From Nocardioides rubriscoriae (GTDB lineage: Bacteria > Actinomycetota > Actinomycetes > Propionibacteriales > Nocardioidaceae), in the NCBI RefSeq assembly GCF_008087085.1, contig NZ_VIYJ01000003.1, forward strand, positions 372,001 through 436,000: DNA of 64,000 nt, read 5' to 3'. Shown here piece after piece: positions 16,165 through 23,238 of this stretch; the first letter of the stretch is position 1, and each line of letters starts with the position of its first letter. The notes beneath the pieces were generated by a model, which worked only from the letters and a program-made list of their open reading frames with translations, was not told where the DNA came from and ran no database searches. Made by a program: the position numbers and the translations under genes.

Positions 16165-16632
16165 TCAGGAGCCGTAGGAGAGCTCCTCGGCGAGCACCGA
16201 CCAGAAGGCGTTCTCGTCGGCGACGGCCTCGGGGTCGATCTCGGCCAGCTGCTTGGCGAGCCGTCGCCCGATCTCCTCGATCTCGTCGACCGCCTCGTCG
16301 TCGACCTCCTCGTCGAGGTCGTCGTCCTCCACGGTCTCGGCCTCGTAGCGCCCGACCTCCTCGTGGGCGGCCACCGCGACCTGGACGCACCGCACGAACC
16401 TCTCGAGGCTGCTGTTGAGGACGAACGCGTCGGCGTCGTCGGGCACGCCCTCGAGCCGGCCGGTCTCACGGTCGAGCAGGACGTCCCAGGACCGATCGCC
16501 GAGCCCGAGGAGCGCGCGGCCGTCGCGGTCGGCGTACGGCGGCTCCTGCCAGGTCCCGGGGTAGGCCTCCAGCGACTCGTCGAGGGGGAGCACGTCGGCG
16601 AGGGCGGTGATGATGTCGTCGTCGGTGAGCAC
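16165..16632 (-). CDS. SUKH-4-like protein (immunity-type fold), tentative
   Basis: A 155-residue acidic protein. Two blocks look like the SUKH-4 group of immunity proteins: a strand region with DRSWDVLLDRETGRLEGVP, then FVLNSSLERFVRCVQVAVAA near residues 70-88 (compare the F-V-N-S-S-L-E-x-F pattern of that family). Between about 98 and 118 lies a very acidic insertion (DDDLDEEVDDEAVDEIEEIG). No toxin gene lies beside it, so it may be an orphan immunity or a regulatory protein. The GTG start at 16632 has TAGGCT exactly seven bases upstream. Confidence 0.5.
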   Translation of the reverse strand: MLTDDDIITALADVLPLDESLEAYPGTWQEPPYADRDGRALLGLGDRSWDVLLDRETGRLEGVPDDADAFVLNSSLERFVRCVQVAVAAHEEVGRYEAETVEDDDLDEEVDDEAVDEIEEIGRRLAKQLAEIDPEAVADENAFWSVLAEELSYGS

Positions 16633-16639
16633 GGCCGGG

Positions 16640-16645
16640 AGCCTA
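16640..16645 (-). promoter_or_regulatory. -10 box of leaderless SUKH-like gene
   Basis: TAGGCT on the minus strand, seven bases from the GTG at 16632. Confidence 0.5.
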
Positions 16646-16693
16646 GTGGTGGTGGCTGAGCACGGTCCTCAGGTTCGCGGCGGGCCGGGCGGT

Positions 16694-17656
16694 TCAGGCG
16701 AAGACGTCGACGTGCACGTGGTCGCGGTGCTCGAGGACCGCGCGGTCGCCGGGTCGGTCGGGGGCGTCGTAGTCGCGCCAGCTGTCGTCGCGACCGGCGA
16801 CCCAGATCCGGTCGTCGAAGATGACGGTGCGGACCTGCAGGCGCTGGGCGTGGGCGACGAGGTACGCAGCGACCGCCCAGCCCCGGTCGCGGTTGGCCTC
16901 GGTGACGGGCCGGAAGAAGACGTCGAGGGCGCGCCCGTCGTAGTGGGCCGAGCCCTTGACGTGACCGGTGCTCACGCCACCGGGCTCGAACCCGCCCAGC
17001 GACAGCGGGCCGAACGCCGTCTCGAGGTCGCGGCGTACGGCGTCGGCGCGCGCGGTGAGCCCCTGGCGGGTCAGCGTGGCGCCGCCCGCGTCGACGTCGC
17101 CGTCGACGGTGCACGCGAACGCCGCGTCGGACTCACCGGTCAGGGCCGAGGCCAGGACGCGAGCGTCGCTCTCGTGGTCGGCGTAGGCGCGGGGGAAGCC
17201 GGAGCGCTGCACCTCCTGCGCGGCCACCGTGATCTCGAGCGACTGGTAGCCGTCGACCTCGACGAGCGCGTCGTAGAAGGCGTTGGCGGCGTGCACCGGG
17301 TCCTGCACCTGCTGCGCGGAGCCCCAGCCCTGCGACGGGCGCTGCTGGAACAGGCCCAGCGAGTCGCGGTCGCCGTGGTCGACGTTGCGCAGGTCGGACT
17401 CCTGGTAGGCCGTCGCGAGGGCGATCGACACCGCGCGCGGCGGCAGGCCACGGCGTACGGCGACCGCGGCGATCGTCGCGGCGTTCTCGGCCTGCTCGAC
17501 GCTGAGGGTCACCGACCGCTCACCGACGACCGCCGTGCACCCCTCCTCGGCCCCGAGGAACGGCACCCGCCCCTCACGCAGCAACCCGGTCACCACCCCG
17601 CCCACGACGAGCAGCGCCGCGACCGCCACCAGTGCCGGTGCCACGCCCCTTCTCAT
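16694..17656 (-). CDS. Secreted lysozyme-like (transglycosylase-type) protein with C-terminal metal-binding-like domain
   Basis: A 320-residue protein with an N-terminal signal anchor (residues 7-28). Residues 45-150 have the actinobacterial lysozyme-like/SLT pattern: an AATIAAVAVRRGLPPRAVSIALATAYQESDL-type helix ending in the candidate catalytic Glu, then DSLGLFQQRPSQGWG and a helix with ANAFYDALV. The C-terminal 120 residues (GSAHYDGRALDVFFRPV ... HRDHVHVDVF) match the separate domain seen after such regions, with paired H-x-H and D residues suggesting a metal site. Expected to act on the cell wall. Activity is not proven from sequence. Confidence 0.7.
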   Translation of the reverse strand: MRRGVAPALVAVAALLVVGGVVTGLLREGRVPFLGAEEGCTAVVGERSVTLSVEQAENAATIAAVAVRRGLPPRAVSIALATAYQESDLRNVDHGDRDSLGLFQQRPSQGWGSAQQVQDPVHAANAFYDALVEVDGYQSLEITVAAQEVQRSGFPRAYADHESDARVLASALTGESDAAFACTVDGDVDAGGATLTRQGLTARADAVRRDLETAFGPLSLGGFEPGGVSTGHVKGSAHYDGRALDVFFRPVTEANRDRGWAVAAYLVAHAQRLQVRTVIFDDRIWVAGRDDSWRDYDAPDRPGDRAVLEHRDHVHVDVFA

Positions 17657-17702
17657 GCCACGAGTGTGCCGGGGGACTGGTCAGCCGTTCACGACCGTCA
17701 CC

Positions 17703-17834
17703 CACGGTGGTCGAGCACCATCCCGCCCGCGGCCGTCACGAGGCCACACGACCGCAGCCGATGGACCGACGTGGCCTGTCGCTGCGGCTTGGTGGTCTCG
17801 AGACGGTTGCCAGGGCAACCTCCTCGACCACCGT
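17703..17834. repeat. REP pair (BIME-like foldback), copy 2
   Basis: CACGGTGGTCGAG (17703-17715) pairs with CTCGACCACCG (17823-17833). The left unit (GTCGAGCACCATCCCGCCCG) is almost identical to the reverse complement of the right unit of copy 1 (2830-2873). The right unit resembles the reverse complement of copy 1's left unit. The whole element is therefore an inverted copy 15 kb away. It lies between the dapD stop and the start of the lysozyme-like gene. Confidence 0.75.
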
Positions 17835-17837
17835 CGG

Positions 17838-18797
17838 CTAGTTCGCGTGCAGGGCCTCGTTGAGGGCGACGCCGCTGCCCTTCCACGCGACGGCCTCGAC
17901 GGCGCCGGTGACCGAGTTGCGGCGGAACAGGACGTTGTCGTGGCCGGAGAGCTCGACGGCCTTGACGACGGTGGGCTTGCCGTCGCGATCGCGGATGGTC
18001 ACCTTGGTGCCGGCGGTGACGTAGCAGCCGGCCTCGACCACGCAGTCGTCGCCCAGGGAGATGCCGAGGCCGGAGTTGGCGCCGAGCAGGCAGCGCTCGC
18101 CGATCGAGATCACCTGGCTGCCGCCGCCGGACAGCGTGCCCATGATCGAGGCGCCCCCGCCGACGTCGGAGCCGTCACCGACCACCACACCGCCGGAGAT
18201 GCGGCCCTCGACCATCGAGGCGCCGAGGGTGCCGGCGTTGAAGTTGACGAAGCCCTCGTGCATCACCGTGGTGCCCTCGGCGAGGTGGGCGCCGAGGCGG
18301 ACGCGGTCGGCATCGCCGATGCGGACGCCGGACGGCACGACGTAGTCGACCATCCGTGGGAACTTGTCGACGCCGAAGACGGTGACGTGGACGCCGGAGG
18401 CGCGCAGCCGGGCGCGGGTCAGCTCGAAGCCCGCGACCGCGCAGGGCCCGGCCGAGGTCCACACGACGTTGGTGAGCAGGCCGAACACCCCGTCCATCGA
18501 GCAGCCGTGGGGCCGGACGAGCCGGTGCGAGAGCAGGTGGAGGCGCAGCCAGGCGTCCTCGGTGGACGCGGGCGGCGCCGCGAGGTCGGCGACCTCGACC
18601 AGGCGCACCTCGCGCGTGACCCGGCGTACGTCGTCGGGCACGGCCAGCGCCTCGAGCCCGTCGGGCACGGCGCCGGCGTCGGAGCCGAGCCGCGGCTCGG
18701 GGAACCAGACGTCGAGGACGGACCCGTCGGTGTCGAGGGTGACGAGGCCGTGGCCCGAGGCCGGGCGTGGACGGTCGGACGAGGTCTGGTCGGTCAC
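17838..18797 (-). CDS. dapD: 2,3,4,5-tetrahydropyridine-2,6-dicarboxylate N-succinyltransferase
   Basis: Succinyl-CoA-dependent step of lysine/meso-DAP biosynthesis, upstream of DapC. It has 319 residues, the length of the actinobacterial (Mtb-type) DapD. An N-terminal alpha/beta region precedes a left-handed beta-helix built of hexapeptide repeats (about 165-270: [50 protein letters not shown]). [11 protein letters not shown] at about 100-110 is also family-conserved. The GTG start has a leaderless -10 box (TAGAGT) eight bases upstream. Not linked to dapC here, only 4 kb from it. Confidence 0.9.
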   Translation of the reverse strand: MTDQTSSDRPRPASGHGLVTLDTDGSVLDVWFPEPRLGSDAGAVPDGLEALAVPDDVRRVTREVRLVEVADLAAPPASTEDAWLRLHLLSHRLVRPHGCSMDGVFGLLTNVVWTSAGPCAVAGFELTRARLRASGVHVTVFGVDKFPRMVDYVVPSGVRIGDADRVRLGAHLAEGTTVMHEGFVNFNAGTLGASMVEGRISGGVVVGDGSDVGGGASIMGTLSGGGSQVISIGERCLLGANSGLGISLGDDCVVEAGCYVTAGTKVTIRDRDGKPTVVKAVELSGHDNVLFRRNSVTGAVEAVAWKGSGVALNEALHAN

Positions 18798-18805
18798 GGC
18801 GGACC

Positions 18806-18811
18806 ACTCTA
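18806..18811 (-). promoter_or_regulatory. -10 box of leaderless dapD promoter
   Basis: Minus-strand TAGAGT ends eight bases before the GTG at 18797. It lies in the 69-bp divergent gap with the exported-protein gene. Confidence 0.45.
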
Positions 18812-18866
18812 GGAGAAGGGCGGCGTGGACGGTTTCGGGTGCGGGCCCCGTGGGCAGTCAGGCCCC

Positions 18867-19820
18867 ATGCCTCGTTCCCTGCGTGCTCTCACCACCTCCA
18901 CCGCGCTCGTCGTCACCGCAGCGCTCCTGCCCCTGTCCGCGGGCCCCGCGTCCGCCGCCCGCACCGACCCCTCGCCCGAGCCCGCCCCGCGGGCGGCCAC
19001 CGGCATCACCATCCGCGACACCGCGGTGGCGTCCCCGGTGTTCGTCCCCGTCGCCCCCACGTCGTCGCGCGCGACCACCTGGCCCATCGGTGGCGGGTCC
19101 ACCAACCTCGTCGGCCCCAGCGGCACCGCCACCGGGGCGCCGGCCCAGCAGCTGAGTCGGGTCCAGATGCGTCACTACCGCGTCTACGGCGGTGTCCTGG
19201 CGGGCGTCGTCGACCTCGTGGCCGCGCCCGATGCCAGTACTCCGTCATGGGTGCTCGTGGCCTTCGGCAACGTCAGCGCCGACGGCACCATGTGCGAGTC
19301 GCCGGCCGGCAGCAACATCGCCTTCACCTCGACCGACACCGACACGGTCAACAACCCGGTCTACGACGGCGCGCGGATCCAGATCAAGCCGTTCCAGTTC
19401 CCCACCGCCCGCACCGCGACCTGGAACTGCGCCTTCGCCGACACCGCGACCGACAGCACCTTCGCGACGCCGTACGACTCGCTCGCGGGGCCCGCGAGCC
19501 TGTTCCGCCAGAAGCCCGACCTCAAGATCGTGGTCAAGGGCCGCAAGCTCAAGCGCTACGGGTTCACCCGGATCCCGGTCGTCATCAAGAACTCCAGCGA
19601 CACCATCGCCACCGCGCCCCGCGTGCGGCTCAAGGTCAGGACGCGGGGGGTCGCGGTCCGCTACAACCCGCGCGTGGGCACGATCCGGCCCGGCACCGCC
19701 AAGCGTGGCTCCATCCGCATCAAGGACACGCGACCGGGCAAGGGCTTCGTCACCTTGATCGTGACGTCGAAGGACTACCGCCGCAAGGTCCGCCTGGTCG
19801 TCCGCGAGGTCCGCGGCTGA
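18867..19820 (+). CDS. Exported protein with CARDB/Ig-like C-terminal domain, unknown function
   Basis: A 317-residue secreted protein. The signal peptide covers residues 1-31 (LVVTAALLPLSAGPASA). Residues 45-205 are beta-rich with two cysteines (MCESPAG and TWNCAF, a likely disulfide). The last 100 residues are lysine/arginine rich and repeat a strand pattern (RIPVVIKNSSDTIATAPRVR, RPGTAKRGSIRIKDTRPGKG) like CARDB or bacterial Ig-like modules. I know no functional relative. The ATG at 18867 is preferred because upstream in-frame starts add a non-signal extension. Confidence 0.7.
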   Translation: MPRSLRALTTSTALVVTAALLPLSAGPASAARTDPSPEPAPRAATGITIRDTAVASPVFVPVAPTSSRATTWPIGGGSTNLVGPSGTATGAPAQQLSRVQMRHYRVYGGVLAGVVDLVAAPDASTPSWVLVAFGNVSADGTMCESPAGSNIAFTSTDTDTVNNPVYDGARIQIKPFQFPTARTATWNCAFADTATDSTFATPYDSLAGPASLFRQKPDLKIVVKGRKLKRYGFTRIPVVIKNSSDTIATAPRVRLKVRTRGVAVRYNPRVGTIRPGTAKRGSIRIKDTRPGKGFVTLIVTSKDYRRKVRLVVREVRG

Positions 19821-19851
19821 CGCGTGCCGCGCGCGACGGCCCCCGGCGCTC

Positions 19852-20412
19852 CTACTGGCCGGTGCGGCCGTCGATGCACTCGCGCAGCAGGTCGGCGTGG
19901 CCGCAGTGGCGGGCGTACTCCTCGACGAGGTGGACCAGCACGTCGCGCACCTCGAGCTCGCCGTCGGGGTGCGGGCAGAGCCGGTCGAGGTCGATGGTGG
20001 CGTAGACCGACTCGGCGTGCGTGACCTCGCGGCGCCAGCTGGCCCAGGCCTCCTCGACCACGGCCGGGTCGGCCACGGCGCCGTCGAAGTCGAGGTCGGG
20101 CTGCTCCTCGGTGCGGTAGAGCCGGTCGAGGTGTGGTTGCGCCTGCACCACCCGGCGCGCCCACGAGTGCTCGACCTTGGCCAGGTGGCGCACCAGCCCG
20201 AGCAGCGACATCGTCGACGGCGGTACCGAGCGTCGCGCCAGCTGCTCGGCGTCGAGGCCCTCGCACTTCATCTCGAACGTCAGCCGGTAGGCCCGCAGGT
20301 AGTCGAGCACGACGGCCCGCTCGCCGCGGAGGACCGGCTCGCCGGTGTGACGCGGGTCGACGTCGGGGTGGGCCCACATGCCCCGGGGAGGTGTCAGTGC
20401 GTCGTGGTCCAT
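19852..20412 (-). CDS. DinB superfamily protein (DUF664 type)
   Basis: A 186-residue four-helix-bundle protein of the DinB-like group, whose members often bind mycothiol or other thiols and a divalent metal. Conserved histidines occupy the usual places: LGLVRHLAKVEHSW (near 83-96) and VEEYARHCGHADLLRE (near 163-178). The C-terminal H-x3-H pair matches the metal site. The presence of mshB in the same region fits a mycothiol-dependent S-transferase role, but the substrate is unknown. The ATG at 20412 is preferred over a GTG nine bases upstream. Confidence 0.8.
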   Translation of the reverse strand: MDHDALTPPRGMWAHPDVDPRHTGEPVLRGERAVVLDYLRAYRLTFEMKCEGLDAEQLARRSVPPSTMSLLGLVRHLAKVEHSWARRVVQAQPHLDRLYRTEEQPDLDFDGAVADPAVVEEAWASWRREVTHAESVYATIDLDRLCPHPDGELEVRDVLVHLVEEYARHCGHADLLRECIDGRTGQ

Positions 20413-20474
20413 GCGGACCACCCTGTCGCCGGTGTGCGGCCGGGGGCAACCGGGTTGTCGTCGCTCCCGCCCCC

Positions 20475-20825
20475 TCAGACCTGTTCCTTGAGCAGGTGCA
20501 GCAGCCAGTCACGTCCGGTGTCGATGAGGGCGTAGCGGCGCGTGCCGTGCTGACCGTGCAGGTCGAAGACGAAGCGTCGATCGCTGCGGTCGACGAGGGT
20601 CCAGGTGCCGTGGTCGGCCACCGTCTTGTCGTCGTCGGTGTACGTCGCGTGCTCGAGCGCGTGGTCGGCCACCGCGACGGCGAGCCGGTCGTGGTGGCTG
20701 TCGGTGGGCAGGCCGCGCGGCACCGCCCAGGACCTCAGCACCCCGTCCTCCTCGAGCCGGAGGTCGAAGTGCGGCCGCGGCTTGCGGTGGTCGTGCAGCA
20801 CCCACACCGGATCACTCACCCGCAC
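20475..20825 (-). CDS. Stand-alone LigD 3'-phosphoesterase-like domain protein
   Basis: A 116-residue protein matching the phosphoesterase module of bacterial NHEJ ligase LigD, which trims 3' ends. WVLHDHRKPRPHFDLRLEED (near 9-28) carries the metal-binding H, H and D residues, followed by GVLRSWAVPRG and LAVAVADH. The glycine/glutamate loop that normally follows (EGxIPxGxYGxG) is replaced by a short ATYTDDDKTVADHGTW stretch, so the domain is shortened. No ligase or polymerase domain and no ku gene is visible. It lies 61 bp after the broken HNH gene. Activity is uncertain. Confidence 0.7.
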   Translation of the reverse strand: MRVSDPVWVLHDHRKPRPHFDLRLEEDGVLRSWAVPRGLPTDSHHDRLAVAVADHALEHATYTDDDKTVADHGTWTLVDRSDRRFVFDLHGQHGTRRYALIDTGRDWLLHLLKEQV

Positions 20826-20886
20826 GACCCAACCACAGGCGTGCCGGTGGCCCCGGCCGGGTGGGCGGGGTGTCGGGGCGGGGTGG

Positions 20887-22174
20887 TCAGGGTTCGGTGG
20901 TGCGGTCGACGAGGTAGGTCGTACCGGCCGGGGATCGCCACAGGTAGACCCCTGGGGCTGGTGAGTCGTAGGACCAGAGACTGAAGGTCTTGGCGCGGTG
21001 GTGTCCGCGGCACAGGCGGGCGAGGTTGAACGACCGGGTCTGGGCGACCCCGCCGTCGTCGTGGTCGCCGTCGTGATCGCTGGCGTGATCGCTGGCGTGA
21101 TCGGTGTCGTGATCGGTGTCGTGGTCGTAGGGCTGGGTGTGGTCGCGGTCGGTGCGGTGGCGGGTGCAGAACGGGAAACACGCAGCGTCGGTCGCGCAGG
21201 TCGACCTGTTCGGCCAGACGGGCATCGGGGACGTAGCCGTGGGTGGTGAGGTCGGCGTTGAGGTCGATGACGGGCTTGATGGTGACCTTGACCCCGGGGC
21301 GGGTGCACCAGGTGATCAGCTGGTCGACCAGGACCGGGGTGCCGTTGACGGTGGCGACGTCGGTGTCGTTGACGTGGGCGTAGAGCGTGACTCCCCGCCC
21401 AGGCGCGGTGCCGGTGCTGGGGTCGGTGTCGGGGTTGGCGGTGAGGTCGAGGGCGAGCTGGCCGCGGGCGATCTCGCCGGCGGCTGCGGCGCGGCGTACG
21501 TCTAACGGGTCGTTGTTGCCGAGGTCGGCGAGCTGGGTGGCGGTCGCGGTGATGGCGGCGTCGAGGTCGAGGGCGTCGGCGAGGTCGAGGACGCCGTGGA
21601 CCTCGACGGTCCCGCCGAGCAGGATCGGGTTGTCGGTGAGGTCGATGTCGAAACAGCGGGCTTCGTCGGCGCGCTTGCGCCGGTCCTCGGCTTCGGCCGG
21701 GTTGTGGGTGGCCAGGGCGACGGCGATGGTGCGTTCGACCTGGCCCAGCGTGATCGACTCGGCGCAGTGGGCCAGGGCCCGGTCGACGTCAGCAACACCC
21801 TCAGGCGGTAGGCACTGGGTGCGGGCGGTGATCCGGAACGCGCGCCACACCGGAACCTGCAGGTCGAGGACGCGTTGCCACAGCCGGGGCAGGCGGTGGC
21901 GCAGCTCCAACGCGTTGCCGACGTAGGTGGTGCAGGAGTCGGCGGACTGGCCCAGGACACAGGACAGGTCCCAGGTGTCGAACTCGCTGATGACGGGGCA
22001 CCCGACCCCACCCAGCCGCAGCCCCGGGGTCGCCACCAGTGCATCACCGACCTGGTGGGCGCCGGTCCAGTCGAGGACCGCGACCAGCTCGGCCACCTCG
22101 CCCTGTCGCTTCCAGTCCCGGGCCTGCGCGACCGCGGCCAGGGCCGGGTCGAGGAAGGTCTGGGTGCCGGTCAT
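20887..22174 (-). pseudogene. DUF222/HNH endonuclease family protein, frameshifted
   Basis: The DUF222 domain runs from the ATG at 22174 for about 330 residues in one frame, up to RDRRCVFP. The HNH part continues in another frame (FCTRHRTDRDHTQPYD, then LARLCRGHHRAKTFSLW) to a stop at 20887. Removing one base from the GGGAAA run at 21173-21178 joins them into a normal 428-residue protein with CxxxC-type, DH and HH motifs. It is either a recent frameshift or a sequencing error. Between the motifs lies a His/Asp repeat encoded by 12-bp tandem repeats. Such proteins are often multicopy in actinobacteria and are sometimes associated with mobile DNA. Confidence 0.8.
21074..21121. repeat. 12-bp tandem repeats (2+2 units) in the HNH gene
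   Basis: TGATCGCTGGCG twice, then TGATCGGTGTCG twice, encoding DHAS and DHDT units on the minus strand. The array lies inside the HNH metal-binding region and would expand or contract in frame. Confidence 0.85.
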
Positions 22175-22285
22175 GTCTTCGACCCTAGACGCCACCACCG
22201 ACAATTCGCGCGAGTGTTCGATGGTCCTGGGACAGTCGGGACGTGCGCCACGGGATCCGATCGATCCGCTGTGCCCGCGTCCGCC

Positions 22286-22930
22286 TCAGTGGGCGAGCAC
22301 GACGCCGGTGGCGCTGCAGTCGTCGTCGGGGTTGATGGTCACGTCGGCCGACAGCGTCCCGGAGACCCGGCTGCCCGCGGCGTTGCTGTAGACGAAGGAC
22401 ACCTGCGCGGTGTCCCCGTCGTCGCCGGCGAGCAGGTCGAACGGCTGACCCGGGTTGAACGACAACCCTTCCATGTCGGCCTGGAGCACCGTCGGGGGCG
22501 CCGAGTCGGTCACGGCGACGGTCGACACGTAGCCGCCGGGCAGGCTCGTGCTCGCCGCGAGGCCGGTACGGGTGATGCCACCGGCCACGGTGCAGGTGAG
22601 CTCGATGGTGAAGTCGGCGCTCTGGAACACGTACGCGGGCCGCCCGGGTCCGGGGTCCTGGGAGGTGTCGACGGTGGTGATGGTCGTGCCGTCCACGACG
22701 CCCGCCTCCTGGGCCCGCACCGCCGTGTCGGCGTTCGGCACCCGGCCGAGCGTGGACTCCTTCACGTCGGCGCCGGTGACGGCGCCGTTCTTGATCTTCA
22801 CGCTCGTGACCGCGTTGTCACGCAGGTCCTTGGTGCCGATCCTGACGGCGGCATACGACGTGCCGCCGAGGGCGACGACGAGGGCGAGAGTGCTGGTGAC
22901 GGCGGCGTACCGCGCGGAGGTGAGGGGCAT
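22286..22930 (-). CDS. Exported protein of the [14 protein letters not shown] family, unknown function
   Basis: A 214-residue secreted protein. The signal sequence ([16 protein letters not shown], residues 12-27) is followed by a short repeated motif shared with the collagen-like protein at 27.2-27.9 kb: G-T-K-D-L-R-D-N-A-V-T-S and NGAVTGADVKESTLG here, [15 protein letters not shown] there. The remaining 150 residues are predicted beta-rich with cysteines in IELTCTVAG and DDDCSATG, perhaps one disulfide. These motifs are widespread in actinobacterial exported proteins, but their role is not known to me. The gene is divergent from ileS. Confidence 0.7.
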   Translation of the reverse strand: MPLTSARYAAVTSTLALVVALGGTSYAAVRIGTKDLRDNAVTSVKIKNGAVTGADVKESTLGRVPNADTAVRAQEAGVVDGTTITTVDTSQDPGPGRPAYVFQSADFTIELTCTVAGGITRTGLAASTSLPGGYVSTVAVTDSAPPTVLQADMEGLSFNPGQPFDLLAGDDGDTAQVSFVYSNAAGSRVSGTLSADVTINPDDDCSATGVVLAH

Positions 22931-23014
22931 GGCGTCACTCTCGCGGGCGCGGTTCGGGTCGGGTTCGGGTTTCCTGTGGGTGGAACTGATTCGCTGGGGC
23001 CCACCCCCGGGTCC

Positions 23015-23020
23015 TACGCT
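23015..23020 (+). promoter_or_regulatory. -10 box for the ileS T-box transcript
   Basis: TACGCT, with the predicted transcript start about 23027, just before the T-box specifier hairpin. Confidence 0.4.
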
Positions 23021-23026
23021 GGTGAC

Positions 23027-23238
23027 CACAGGCGCCCGAGCCGTCATCAGCGGCGAGCCTTCCGGAAGAACGGGTCCCGCACGCCAGCGGGCACCTCACT
23101 AGAACCGGAAACCCGAACGAAGCGGTCTCCGTCCCCGGACGGCGGCAAGCGAGGTGGTACCGCGGTCCCCGGCAGCACAGGCAGCACAGGGGTCGTCCTC
23201 GTGCGACACGAGCACGTACCGACCGCAGGAGCCTCCCG
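23027..23238 (+). promoter_or_regulatory. T-box riboswitch controlling ileS (isoleucine specifier)
   Basis: The leader has a specifier hairpin GCCG-UCAUCAG-CGGC (23040-23054) presenting AUC (23046-23048) for tRNA-Ile in a very short stem I. The T-box bulge is in GAGGTGGTACCGCGGT (23151-23166), where UGGU pairs with the uncharged ACCA end. A local hairpin CTCGTG-CGA-CACGAG (23198-23212) precedes the AGGAG ribosome site. The lack of a terminator with a U run and the hairpin next to the ribosome site suggest translational control, as known for actinobacterial ileS T-boxes. Boundaries are approximate. Confidence 0.85.
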
